A stretch of DNA of 64,000 nt from Anaerolineae bacterium (GTDB taxonomy: Bacteria; Chloroflexota; Anaerolineae; Anaerolineales; Villigracilaceae), in assembly GCA_003130845.1 (NCBI GenBank), contig QEXW01000045.1:1-64000 (forward strand), read 5' to 3'. The notes under the pieces are model-generated. The model did no database searches. It was not told where the DNA came from and saw nothing but the letters and a program-made list of their open reading frames with translations. Below, piece by piece: positions 39,007 through 47,448 of this stretch. The first letter of the stretch is position 1; every line of letters begins with the position of its first letter. A program made the position numbers and the translations under genes.

Positions 39007-40616
39007 GTGAAAAGCCGCTGGTCTTGGAACATGTCTCGTTCCGCTACCGCAGCCGGCAGGGTGCTGCCATTCACGATATTTCGTTTTCTGCAGAGCCGGG
39101 CGAATTGTTGCTGCTGGCAGGCGCCAGTGGATGTGGCAAAACCACCCTAATTCGCGCCATCAACGGCCTGATTCCGCGCTCTTATAAAGGCGAACTCACC
39201 GGAAAAATTCGCGTGCAAGGGCAAGAGACCACCAGTATGCCACTCGCGCGCATCTCGCAAATGGTCGGCACCGTGCTACAAGACCCAGAACGGCAGATTC
39301 TTGGCACCAAAGTCATTAACGAGGTGGCTTTTGGATTGGAAAACATGGGGCTGCCGCGCGCCGAAATCCTACGTCGCGCAGAAGCAGCGCTTGAATATCT
39401 AAATATCTCTCATTTGCGCGATAGAGAGACCTTCAATCTCTCAGGTGGAGAAAAACAAAAGGTTGCCCTGGCAGGCGTACTGGCCATGAAGCCCTCGGTT
39501 TTACTGCTCGACGAGCCGCTTGCCAGCCTAGACCCAGCCTCGGCACAAGAAGCACTGGCAATGATTCGCCGCCTGGCCGACGAAGGGCTGACGATTTTGA
39601 TGGTGGAACATCGGGTAGAAGATGTGCTGCAAATCCACCCAAGCCGGGTGATGTACATGAGCGAGGGCGAAATCCGCTACTTGGGTGACGCAGCCGGATT
39701 GGCCGAAGCGGTGGATTTCCGCGAAGTCAAACTACCGGCCCGACAAGTTGCTTTGCGCGCAGCACAAGAAACCACCCCAGAACGCGTTACCTTTCTGCCT
39801 AAAACGCAACGCGCAGCAAGCGCTCCGCTCGTGCGCTTTGAAAACGTCTCCTTTGGATACGAAACCGGACATGAAGTGCTGCACGGTATCAGCCTGGATA
39901 TCCACCCCGGAGATGTCATTGCCGTCCTGGGGCCAAACGGAGCCGGCAAAACAACGTTTGTCAAGCATGCCATCGGCTTACTAAAACCCAAAAGCGGACG
40001 CGTGTTGGTGAATGGCCAAGATACCCGCCAGGCCAGTGTGGCCGAAATTGCTGCTACGCTGGGGTATGTCTTCCAAAGCCCTAGCCACATGCTATTTGCG
40101 CCCACCGTGCGTGAAGAATTGGCCTTTGGCCCGCGCAACCTAAAGCACTCTGCAGAACAAATTGAGCAGGGCATAAAACGCGCCTTAGAGATTGTCAACT
40201 TGCGCGAGCGCGAAAACGACCCGCCACTTTCTCTCTCCTTTGGTCAACAAAAGCGCATTTCCATTGCGGCGATTTTAGCCATGCGCTCCAAAATTTTGGT
40301 GATGGACGAGCCAACCGCCGGGCAGGATTATCGCAATTACATGAACTTTATGGACGCGATTTTGCAGATGCCGGGCTTCGAAGCCATCTTGTTCATCACC
40401 CATGATGTGGACCTGGCGGTGATTTATGCCAACCGCGTTATTCTCGTTGCCGATGGCACGGTGCGCGCCGATGGGCCTCCGCAGCAGGTTTTGAAGGATT
40501 ACAACGTACTCCGCGCCTGCCGCGTGGTGCCAACTTCGCTCCTGGATTTAAACCTACAGCTTTTACCCAAAACCGGACAGTTTCTACGCGCCGAAGCCTT
40601 GGCGAAAGTGTTATAA
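39003..40616 (+). CDS. ecfA: ECF transporter energy-coupling ATPase, two fused ABC domains
   Basis: A 537-aa protein carrying the two ATPase subunits (EcfA1/A2 or CbiO type) in one chain. Domain 1: GASGCGKTTLI near 38, signature LSGGEKQKVALAG, Walker B VLLLDEPLASLD. Domain 2: GPNGAGKTTFV near 313, signature LSFGQQKRISIAA, Walker B ILVMDEPTAGQD. The start at 39003 couples to the SAM hydrolase; the frame extends upstream but lies inside that gene. With the S and T components downstream it forms a complete vitamin-type importer. Confidence 0.93.
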   Translation: MSEKPLVLEHVSFRYRSRQGAAIHDISFSAEPGELLLLAGASGCGKTTLIRAINGLIPRSYKGELTGKIRVQGQETTSMPLARISQMVGTVLQDPERQILGTKVINEVAFGLENMGLPRAEILRRAEAALEYLNISHLRDRETFNLSGGEKQKVALAGVLAMKPSVLLLDEPLASLDPASAQEALAMIRRLADEGLTILMVEHRVEDVLQIHPSRVMYMSEGEIRYLGDAAGLAEAVDFREVKLPARQVALRAAQETTPERVTFLPKTQRAASAPLVRFENVSFGYETGHEVLHGISLDIHPGDVIAVLGPNGAGKTTFVKHAIGLLKPKSGRVLVNGQDTRQASVAEIAATLGYVFQSPSHMLFAPTVREELAFGPRNLKHSAEQIEQGIKRALEIVNLRERENDPPLSLSFGQQKRISIAAILAMRSKILVMDEPTAGQDYRNYMNFMDAILQMPGFEAILFITHDVDLAVIYANRVILVADGTVRADGPPQQVLKDYNVLRACRVVPTSLLDLNLQLLPKTGQFLRAEALAKVL

Positions 40617-40697
40617 ACGACAAATCCAAACCATCCAACGTCTATCTCCGGGCGAGGAGGAACGCTCGGAAAATTATCACCATTTATGGAGGATGAG

Positions 40698-41645
40698 ATG
40701 AACAACAAACTGCTTTCCGTTCTTGGAGCGCTGGTCGTCTTATTGGCGATTTTCGCCATTATCATGTTCGGTTTCGGCACAACCGAAGCGCTCGGACCGT
40801 TCAACTTTAGCGTAGACCAGGCCACCTTGCCATTGCGTTTTGCCTTTGTGGTATTAGGCGTAGCGATTGCGTTTGTCATTTATTTTTTGACCAAAGACCA
40901 CCCAATATGGGAAGTAGGGACGCGGCATGTCGTTTATATGGCGATTGGTGCGGCGCTCTACGCGGTCTTTTCGTATCTGTTTAACGGCACGGTGTTCGTC
41001 GTGCCATCCCTGAGCCAGGTGTCTCTGCGCCCGGCCATTGCCATTCCCATGTTCTTTGGCTATGCCTTTGGGCCGGTGGTAGGATTTTTCACCGGTGCAG
41101 TAGGCAACATGTTTGGTGATGCACTAACCGGCTTCGGCCTTTCTCCACAGTGGAGCATTGGAAACGGGCTGGTAGGGTTTATCGCCGGCTTGGTAGCGCT
41201 CTTTAGCGATAAAAAGAAGAGCATGGATACCGTCCTGTATATAAGCGGCGCGCTGGCCCTGTTGGCGGTAGTGATGTTCTTCCTCAATCGAGAGCAGGCC
41301 AACATGCTGTATTACGATGTGGAAAACAACATCTTCGGCGACCAGCAAATCTCCTGGTTTGCCGGCCTGTCCATCCTGATTGGGTTCATCCTGGTGGCTA
41401 TTGTGCGCTTTGCGTTCGGCAACAATCTAGACATTGCCGCAGCCGTCACTTGGGGTATGCTGGGCAATATTCTCGGAATTGGTTTTGCCGCCATTTCCGA
41501 CATCTGGATTAACGGCTTTAGCCCGGCCGCCGCCATCGTGGGCGAATTCCTGCCCGCTGCCGGGCCTAACCTGATTTTCGCCGCCATCCTGGTTCCTCTG
41601 TTGGTAGTGGCCTACACTTCGGTGCAACAACAAACCGGACGATAG
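40698..41645 (+). CDS. ECF transporter S component
   Basis: A 315-aa substrate-binding membrane subunit with about eight or nine helices. Motifs such as LRPAIAIPMFFGYAFGPVVGFFTGAVGNMFGDAL (split over two helices) and a later GEFLPAAGPNLIFAAIL are typical of ECF S components. It is larger than the usual 180-200 aa; the extra length comes from an N-terminal helical pair and a middle insertion near DKKKSMDTVLYI. GGAGG lies before the ATG at 40698; an upstream ATG at 40686 is less well placed. A small CCGGGCG/CGCTCGG hairpin with AGGAGGAA in its loop lies at 40648-40669 between ecfA and this gene. The substrate is unknown. Confidence 0.85.
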   Translation: MNNKLLSVLGALVVLLAIFAIIMFGFGTTEALGPFNFSVDQATLPLRFAFVVLGVAIAFVIYFLTKDHPIWEVGTRHVVYMAIGAALYAVFSYLFNGTVFVVPSLSQVSLRPAIAIPMFFGYAFGPVVGFFTGAVGNMFGDALTGFGLSPQWSIGNGLVGFIAGLVALFSDKKKSMDTVLYISGALALLAVVMFFLNREQANMLYYDVENNIFGDQQISWFAGLSILIGFILVAIVRFAFGNNLDIAAAVTWGMLGNILGIGFAAISDIWINGFSPAAAIVGEFLPAAGPNLIFAAILVPLLVVAYTSVQQQTGR

Positions 41646-41657
41646 TTCAAATCAGTA

Positions 41658-41696
41658 GCCAGTTATCAGCCATCCTAACAACAGGGCTGATAACTG
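41658..41696. repeat. Inverted repeat between the ECF S and T genes
   Basis: Perfect 13-bp arms, CCAGTTATCAGCC (41658-41670) and GGCTGATAACTGG (41684-41696), with a 13-base loop. The arm shares CAGTTATC with the inverted repeat after alaS (24654-24707). No T run follows, so it may reduce rather than end transcription into ecfT. Confidence 0.75.
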
Positions 41697-41719
41697 GCCC
41701 CCAAAAATAACACCCTCCT

Positions 41720-42595
41720 ATGCTTGTCACTTGGCGGTATCGCCCTCGCAAGTCGCTGGTGCAATGGTTCGACCCACGCGCCTGGGTCATTTTCTATCTC
41801 TGCTTTCTGTTCTCCACGCTCGCCTTTTGGGATATACGGTTTTTGTTACCCTTTTTGGCCATTGCCTTGCTGTGGTTGTTCACATCAGGACTAACCTGGA
41901 ACGAGGTGCGGCGTCCTTTTCTATTCATTGGCGCGTTTGTGTTTTTCTTTGCATTTCTCACCTTTTTAACCGGACGCGGTGGGATGGAAGTTTATGAAAC
42001 CGAGCATTTGATTCGCCGCTTACAAGCACCTTTTACCATCTTGGGCTGGCGGCCAACGCTGGAAATCACTGTCGAACGCGCTTTCTTCGCCATCAGCCAG
42101 TTCGTGCGTGTGTTTAGCATCGCGGTCATGACCATTCTCATCCCGTATTCGCTCAACCCGGCTTTATACGGTGTGACATTCAAAGGCCTGGGCTTACCCG
42201 ATAAAATCGCCTATGCGATGGACCTGACGATGCGCTTTATCCCCACCTTTGCGCGTGATTTTCAATTGACGATGGACGCCCAACGCGCGCGCGGCTATGA
42301 ACTGGAGAAAATCAGCGGCGGCTTGGTAGAGCAAGTGCGCAAACTCGGTCCGCTGATTGTGCCGGTCACCATCCATGCCATTATCGGGTCAGAAGACATC
42401 ATTGACGCGATGGACTTGCGCGCCTTTGGGATTGGCCCCCGCACCTGGCTACAAGAACTACACTATCAACCCCGTGACTATGTGCTGATTGCGCTTGGTC
42501 TACTCCTCTTGGTCTGTTCCATTACGCTAGGACTGAGCGGGCTAGGAAATTTTTGGGTCCCTCAGGCGCTCATCCGCTGGGCAACGGGCGGCTAA
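41720..42595 (+). CDS. ecfT: ECF transporter transmembrane component EcfT
   Basis: A 291-aa membrane subunit (CbiQ family) that joins the S component to the ATPases. Helices occupy about 22-115, 130-150 and 245-275. The coupling helices with the conserved Ala-Arg-Gly signatures are visible as TMDAQRARGYELEKI and EDIIDAMDLRAFGIGPRTW. It follows the S-component gene after 74 bases that include the inverted repeat. No good ribosome-binding site is visible. Confidence 0.92.
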   Translation: MLVTWRYRPRKSLVQWFDPRAWVIFYLCFLFSTLAFWDIRFLLPFLAIALLWLFTSGLTWNEVRRPFLFIGAFVFFFAFLTFLTGRGGMEVYETEHLIRRLQAPFTILGWRPTLEITVERAFFAISQFVRVFSIAVMTILIPYSLNPALYGVTFKGLGLPDKIAYAMDLTMRFIPTFARDFQLTMDAQRARGYELEKISGGLVEQVRKLGPLIVPVTIHAIIGSEDIIDAMDLRAFGIGPRTWLQELHYQPRDYVLIALGLLLLVCSITLGLSGLGNFWVPQALIRWATGG

Positions 42596-42674
42596 AGCCC
42601 AAACAAGACGATTTTATGGCGCCGGTGCAACACTCTCCACCGTTGGCCTTGCTAGTGCTTGTAGCCCAGGTTTG

Positions 42675-43409
42675 ATGATGCGGTTCGGTGGTTGCGTGGC
42701 AATCATTTGCGTAGCGCTTATGTTGAGCAGTTGCGCTCTTTCGCCGGCGCAGCCAACAGTTACGGCTACCCTGGCGCACAAGGTGTCCACTCCCCCACCG
42801 CCATCCGTCACACTGACGCCATTTCAAGCGGCAACCCCTACAGCACCTAGCCGCAGCACGCCGATTGTGACGGAAACACTCGCCATTTTTCCCTCCGTCA
42901 CAGTGTTTCCATCCGCAACGCCCCTGCCGCGCAAATACGTTTTTCCAGTGCAGCCCGCCGCCGTAGCACAATATTCGGAAGGGGTAACCAGCCACGGCTA
43001 TCCGGCGATTGACATTTTCGCTCCTGCAGGAACAGAGTTTGTAGCCGTCACCCGTGGCACCATCGAATTTGTGAATTACGAAGACCGTTGGCAGCCCGAA
43101 AATGACCATCCTGCTTTTCGCAGCGGGCTGGCGGTCTCTCTTCTGGGCGAGGATGGTTGGCGGTACTACGGCTCTCACCTTTCGGCCATTGCAGAAGGGA
43201 TTGCACCCGGTGTCGTCGTGCAGGCTGGTCAAGTACTAGGATACGTGGGGAACAGCGGCAACGCACGGAATACGCCCCCGCATCTGCATTTTGGCATTTC
43301 GCGTCCCACCTATGCCGGGGATTGGGTCACCCGGCGCGGAGAGATTGACCCGTTCCCTTACTTGAACGGCTGGTTGGCTGGGGTAGACCTAACCCCACAA
43401 TGGCCATAA
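42675..43409 (+). CDS. M23 family metallopeptidase, lipoprotein
   Basis: A 244-aa cell-wall peptidase-like protein. The N-terminus is a lipoprotein signal (CVAIICVALMLSSC), followed by a Thr/Pro-rich linker to about 90. The LytM domain has the zinc motif HGYPAIDIFAPAGT, VSLLGEDGWRYYGSHLSAI and the HLHFG motif near the end (PPHLHFGISRP). All catalytic His/Asp residues are present. The start could be the ATG at 42675 or 42678. It follows ecfT after 79 bases on the same strand and ends 3 bases before the convergent kinase gene. Confidence 0.88.
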   Translation: MMRFGGCVAIICVALMLSSCALSPAQPTVTATLAHKVSTPPPPSVTLTPFQAATPTAPSRSTPIVTETLAIFPSVTVFPSATPLPRKYVFPVQPAAVAQYSEGVTSHGYPAIDIFAPAGTEFVAVTRGTIEFVNYEDRWQPENDHPAFRSGLAVSLLGEDGWRYYGSHLSAIAEGIAPGVVVQAGQVLGYVGNSGNARNTPPHLHFGISRPTYAGDWVTRRGEIDPFPYLNGWLAGVDLTPQWP

Positions 43410-43412
43410 CCG

Positions 43413-44645
43413 TCAATTTTTCCCGCTTCGCTCAACCGGCAATTGCAGATAAAACGTGCAGCCAGGAAAGTTGACCTCATCATGCCCTGGGCTTTCCACC
43501 CAAACCTTGCCTCCATGCGCGCGCGCTACACCCCGCACCAATGCCAACCCTAAGCCTGGGCCTCCCCCTTTGAAGCTGGTCTTGCCGCTGGAGTGCAACG
43601 CCACGCTTCCTACTTGATAAAACTTCTCAAAAATCAGTTCATGATGTTCCGGGTCCAGGCCGATGCCGGTATCCTGCACAGACAACTCCACCCCCGGAAT
43701 CCCCCCATCCATCATCACCGGCTGGGCGCGCAACGTCACCGTACCGCCATCGGGTGTGTACTTGATAGCATTCACCGCTAACTGATAGAGCGCCTTCTCG
43801 ATTAACACCGGGTCCGCGTGGATGATGGGGGTATTTTCTGCATACTGCAAGCGTAATTCGATATTCCGTTCCGTTGCGGCTTTGCTCAAGGTGTTCACAA
43901 CACCTTGCAAAACACGCTTGAGCAAAACCGGCACCGAAGCCACCTTCAGTGTCTCGGCATCAATGCGGGTGACATCTAACATCATGTTCACCACTTCATG
44001 CATCCGCTCAGCGCCCTTAAGAATGCCCTCCACCATTTCAATCATGGAGGGGTTGGCCTGAACTTCTGCAAAAGAGCGCAACAAATTACCATACCCTTTA
44101 ATGACCGTCAGGGGTGTACGTAACTCATGCGCCGCAACTTGAATGAACTCCAGTTTGTTGCGGTCCATCAGGCGCAAGACCTGGTTGGTCTTTTTCAGCT
44201 CGTTAATTGCCAGCAAGTCATTCGAGCGAAGCCGGTCCAGCGTGATACGGATGATGTCAATGGCCATCCCTGGGCTGCGGCTTAAAATGGTCTGAAAATC
44301 TTGCTTGCCCATTTCCAATACCGTGCATTCCGTGGTGGTGCGCACCGTTGCTGCACGCGGCGCATTTTGAATCAGCGCCATTTCCCCCACCAAATCTCCC
44401 TTGCTGCCAATCCGTAAAACGTGTTCCTCGGCGATATCAGCAATTTTCTTGGTGATGATGACATTTCCCTCTGCAATCACATAAAAAACATCTTCATACG
44501 CACCTTCCTGACAGAGAACATGACCAGCTGGATAGGTGTGTATCTGTGTCAGGTCAGCCATTTCGCGCAGTTCTTCGTCTTTCAAACCTTTGAAGGCGAG
44601 CCGCAGCAGGGAAATTTTATCGTAATCATTTGTGTGATTCATCAT
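43413..44645 (-). CDS. Soluble sensor histidine kinase with cyclic-nucleotide-binding domain
   Basis: A 410-aa protein without membrane helices. Residues about 10-130 form a cNMP-binding domain with the phosphate cassette GDLVGEMALIQNAPRAATV (Arg97 present). The HisKA segment has AAHELRTPLTVIKGYG with phospho-acceptor His173. The HATPase domain shows VNAIKYTPDGG, DTGIGLDPEHHELIFEKFYQ and GGPGLGLALVRGVARAHGG. No response regulator lies nearby. A TATACT box (minus strand, 44651-44656) ends 5-8 bases before the tandem ATG codons with no ribosome-binding site, so the message is probably leaderless. Confidence 0.92.
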   Translation of the reverse strand: MMNHTNDYDKISLLRLAFKGLKDEELREMADLTQIHTYPAGHVLCQEGAYEDVFYVIAEGNVIITKKIADIAEEHVLRIGSKGDLVGEMALIQNAPRAATVRTTTECTVLEMGKQDFQTILSRSPGMAIDIIRITLDRLRSNDLLAINELKKTNQVLRLMDRNKLEFIQVAAHELRTPLTVIKGYGNLLRSFAEVQANPSMIEMVEGILKGAERMHEVVNMMLDVTRIDAETLKVASVPVLLKRVLQGVVNTLSKAATERNIELRLQYAENTPIIHADPVLIEKALYQLAVNAIKYTPDGGTVTLRAQPVMMDGGIPGVELSVQDTGIGLDPEHHELIFEKFYQVGSVALHSSGKTSFKGGGPGLGLALVRGVARAHGGKVWVESPGHDEVNFPGCTFYLQLPVERSGKN

Positions 44646-44788
44646 GACATAGTATAACTATCTAGCGCATAGGTGACAACCTCTCGCATATGTCTAAAAC
44701 GATGATGAAATGGAATTCACTTTCCCTGACCCGACATTTGCAGGGGAACAGTCAAGAAAAACAAGGAAAACTCTCGATAGAACAAAAA

Positions 44789-44819
44789 ATTCCCTTACGG
44801 CGCAGAACCCGAAGGGAAT
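44789..44819 (-). terminator. Terminator of the feoA gene
   Basis: On the minus strand ATTCCCTT pairs with AAGGGAAT around a 15-base loop and is followed by TTTTTTG. It lies 36 bases after feoA. The remaining stretch to the kinase gene (44646-44788) shows nothing else. Confidence 0.8.
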
Positions 44820-44854
44820 CTTTCAGAAGGTATCATCTATCGTGGCAAAAGCAG

Positions 44855-45097
44855 TTATTCCGCGCGTGGCCGAACCATGATTTGGGCGGCCTCACCGCGC
44901 CCCAACGCCACCCGGGTACCGCGCACGGTGACAATCAGCGGCCCAAAGCCATAATTTTGCGCCATATCCACATGGACACCAGGGGTAAATCCGAGCGAAG
45001 CCAGGCGATTTTGCACTGCCCGCCCACCACCAAATGATAAGATCGTTGCATGTTCACCGGTTGCCAGGCGAGACATCGCGATAGGTTCAGGGGACAT
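44855..45097 (-). CDS. feoA: FeoA-domain protein
   Basis: An 80-aa SH3-like protein. The pattern GEHATILSFGGG...NRLASLGFTPGVHVDM...GFGPLIVTVRGTRVALGRGEAAQIMV is the FeoA fold, an accessory of ferrous iron uptake. No feoB is adjacent in this window, so it may work with an unlinked FeoB or as a separate regulator. GGAG lies 9 bases before the ATG. It is divergent from a DtxR/MntR-type regulator with a palindromic site between them. Confidence 0.88.
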   Translation of the reverse strand: MSPEPIAMSRLATGEHATILSFGGGRAVQNRLASLGFTPGVHVDMAQNYGFGPLIVTVRGTRVALGRGEAAQIMVRPRAE

Positions 45098-45140
45098 CGT
45101 GTGTTACTCCATCAATGATATAATGATTTCATACTCTGAT

Positions 45141-45158
45141 AGTTAGTATATGCTAACT
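45141..45158. promoter_or_regulatory. Probable DtxR/MntR-type operator
   Basis: The imperfect palindrome AGTTAGTATATGCTAACT lies between the divergent feoA and regulator genes, 39 bases before the regulator start. TTAG...CTAA dyads are the usual shape of DtxR/MntR boxes. Metal-dependent repression of one or both genes is inferred. Confidence 0.6.
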
Positions 45159-45196
45159 CATGACATTAGCGTAGTTCCAAAAAAAGGTTTTCGGCT

Positions 45197-45889
45197 ATGA
45201 CAAATGTAACCATTTCTCCGGGAGTTCTCGATATTTCAGCCATCAGTTCGACGGTACAAGATTATCTATTGTTGATTTATGTCATGGAACGCGATGGAGA
45301 GCCAATCGTCGGCTCAAGACTAGCCGAATTGCTAGGGGTAACCCCACCAACGGTCACCAATACTCTAAAACGAATGACCCGTGACGGACTGATTACCATG
45401 AGCCAGGAAGGGACACACCTCACCCCACAGGGTTGGACGGCTGCCCGCACCATCATGACCCGCCACATGTTGATGGAATGGATGATGATACAAACTTTGC
45501 CCTGGTCCAAATTGCATGGTGAAGCACATCACCTGGAACACGCCATCTCGGCGATGACGGAATCGGCACTGATGGAACAGCTTGGGCGACCCCAAACCTG
45601 CCCGCATGGCAATCCCCTACCAGGCTGCGAGCAGGCAGTGGCCCATTGGAAGCCCCTCACCGAAATTGAAGCCGGGCGGCGGGTCACCATCCGCCGCATT
45701 CATGAATTGGCCGAAGAAAATGCAGCCCTGCTTGAGTTTTTGGAAAAGCACAGGTTAATGCCCAGCGCTACTGCTACCGTGAGCGAGATACTGCCATTCA
45801 ACCAGACCATTACCCTGGATGTGGATGGACAACTCGTCACGCTAGGAAACGCGGTTGCAAAATATATCTTCGTAGAAGTTCATCCATAG
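45197..45889 (+). CDS. DtxR/MntR-family metal-dependent repressor
   Basis: A 230-aa regulator. The winged helix spans about 18-75 (VQDYLLLIYVMERDGEPIVG, then LAELLGVTPPTVTNTLKRM). The metal-binding and dimer region has MEWMMIQTLPWSKLHGEAHHLEHAIS with the expected Glu/His ligands. CPHGNPLPGCEQ follows, and the C-terminal 70 residues form a FeoA-like SH3 domain. AAGG precedes the ATG. Whether it senses iron or manganese cannot be read; the feoA neighbour favours iron. Confidence 0.9.
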   Translation: MTNVTISPGVLDISAISSTVQDYLLLIYVMERDGEPIVGSRLAELLGVTPPTVTNTLKRMTRDGLITMSQEGTHLTPQGWTAARTIMTRHMLMEWMMIQTLPWSKLHGEAHHLEHAISAMTESALMEQLGRPQTCPHGNPLPGCEQAVAHWKPLTEIEAGRRVTIRRIHELAEENAALLEFLEKHRLMPSATATVSEILPFNQTITLDVDGQLVTLGNAVAKYIFVEVHP

Positions 45890-45930
45890 TCAAATGTAGC
45901 ACTTGAGTTATCGTTTCTCGCGCAACACAA

Positions 45931-45962
45931 AAAATCCCGCTCCGTGCAAAGAGCGGGATTTT
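45931..45962. terminator. Bidirectional terminator between the DtxR-type and LCP genes
   Basis: AAAATCCCGCTC (45931-45942) pairs perfectly with GAGCGGGATTTT (45951-45962) around an 8-base loop. Runs of A and T at the ends let it work on both strands, which suits the two convergent genes. Confidence 0.88.
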
Positions 45963-45977
45963 GGTGCAAGCACCACA

Positions 45978-47432
45978 TTAGGGCATCGGGTTGCTGGCTG
46001 CCCAATCAGGGCCGAGGATAATTTCGATATCGGCAGGCGCCTCGGGGGTATAGTTGCTCTGAATTTGAATAGCAGCATTGAGGCGGAAGAGTTCCTTGAA
46101 ATAACGCAAGGCATAGGGGCGCCCGCGTCGGTCTACCACAATCGTCGTGCCAGGGAAATTCGAAGCACTATCCACAATCACAACATCAAAGCCAAGCGAG
46201 CGCAGGTAATCAGCGGTCTTTTGAGCCAGGCCAGAGGTGTATGTGCCATTGTAGACGGCAATCTTTGCACCTTCCTGTCGTGCCAAATCAAGGGCATCTG
46301 CTCCCTGGGCTAACGGGCTAATTGCCCCTTGGGCAGTAAAAATCTCATCGCGTAATTCGCGAATTTTATCGGGAATGGGTTTATACACCGCCTGGTTTTG
46401 ACCATTGACGGTTACGTTGTACGGTATCATCATTTCGTAGTTGATGATGCCGCGCTTGATGTTCTCTTCAGGCACACCGCTAGCAAGCATCCCCAAGCGC
46501 ATTATCTGGTCGAAGGTTAGATTGGTATTGATGCCATCTTGAATGATGCTGTAAATCTGAGGAGCAGAAGCCACCAGGCGCGGAAAGTTGGCCGGCTCCA
46601 GCACCCGTTGGCGAATGCCCATAATCACCTGTTGCTGGCGCTTAGCACGGTCTACGTCACCGCCTTCGGTGTAGCGATTACGCGCATACGCCAATGCTTC
46701 TACACCACCAAGCATGTGCGGGCCACGGGAGAGGAAAATTTCATCTGCCCCTGGGCCAATCGGGTCAATTACGATATTCTTCTCAACAAAAACCGGGATT
46801 TTATCCAATTCATCAATCAGGCGAACAAAAGCAGCAAATTCAATTTGGGCATAATACTGCACCGGTACGCCAATCACTTGCTCCACCGTTTTCATTGCAA
46901 GCGCCGGGCCGCCGCCAGGCAGCTTGTTGGCATCGCCCAGCATGTAAGCAGTGTTGATGCGCCCATAGCCAAAGCCGGGGATGTTCACCCACAAATCGCG
47001 GGGGATGGAGAGAATGCCGGCTGTGTTCGATTTCGGGTCGAGCGTCAGCAAAATCATCGTATCCGAGCGTGCCGGACCAGAGCGGTCAGCCGAGCCGTCG
47101 TAGCTATCCAGTCCTAATAGCAGGACATTGATGCGGCTGGCGCCGTCCCAGGCTGGTGGTAGTTCTGCATTCGGTATGACTGGTGCAGGGGGTGGTAATT
47201 CCGGGGTTGGCAGACCGGGTTCAGGGGTATTGTTATTCGTTTCCGTAAACATCGGAGCCGAATCGTTGCCACCGCAGCCGGTCAGGGCAACCCCTGGCAG
47301 CGGGGAAAGACACCAACTCGTGACGAGATTACGCACCAGCACAAACGTGCCGACAAACAGCACCAGGCTGAGAATGCCAAGCACAAGCCATTTGAGAGGA
47401 AATTTTTTATTCACAGGAATTGTATTCATCAT
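45978..47432 (-). CDS. LytR-CpsA-Psr (LCP) family cell-wall ligase with LytR_C domain
   Basis: A 484-aa membrane-anchored protein expected to move glycopolymers from lipid carriers to peptidoglycan. One helix lies at about 13-34. A Pro/Asn-rich linker precedes the LCP domain (about 90-290), with RSDTMILLTLDPKSN, SIPRDLWVNIPGFGYGRIN and YARNRYTEGGDVDRAKRQQQ, giving the conserved Arg and Asp residues. The C-terminal LytR_C domain starts IAVYNGTYTSGLAQKTADYL. It is the distal gene of a minus-strand envelope cluster and ends at a strong terminator. Confidence 0.92.
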   Translation of the reverse strand: MMNTIPVNKKFPLKWLVLGILSLVLFVGTFVLVRNLVTSWCLSPLPGVALTGCGGNDSAPMFTETNNNTPEPGLPTPELPPPAPVIPNAELPPAWDGASRINVLLLGLDSYDGSADRSGPARSDTMILLTLDPKSNTAGILSIPRDLWVNIPGFGYGRINTAYMLGDANKLPGGGPALAMKTVEQVIGVPVQYYAQIEFAAFVRLIDELDKIPVFVEKNIVIDPIGPGADEIFLSRGPHMLGGVEALAYARNRYTEGGDVDRAKRQQQVIMGIRQRVLEPANFPRLVASAPQIYSIIQDGINTNLTFDQIMRLGMLASGVPEENIKRGIINYEMMIPYNVTVNGQNQAVYKPIPDKIRELRDEIFTAQGAISPLAQGADALDLARQEGAKIAVYNGTYTSGLAQKTADYLRSLGFDVVIVDSASNFPGTTIVVDRRGRPYALRYFKELFRLNAAIQIQSNYTPEAPADIEIILGPDWAASNPMP

Positions 47433-47448
47433 AGATTAACACAGAGAA

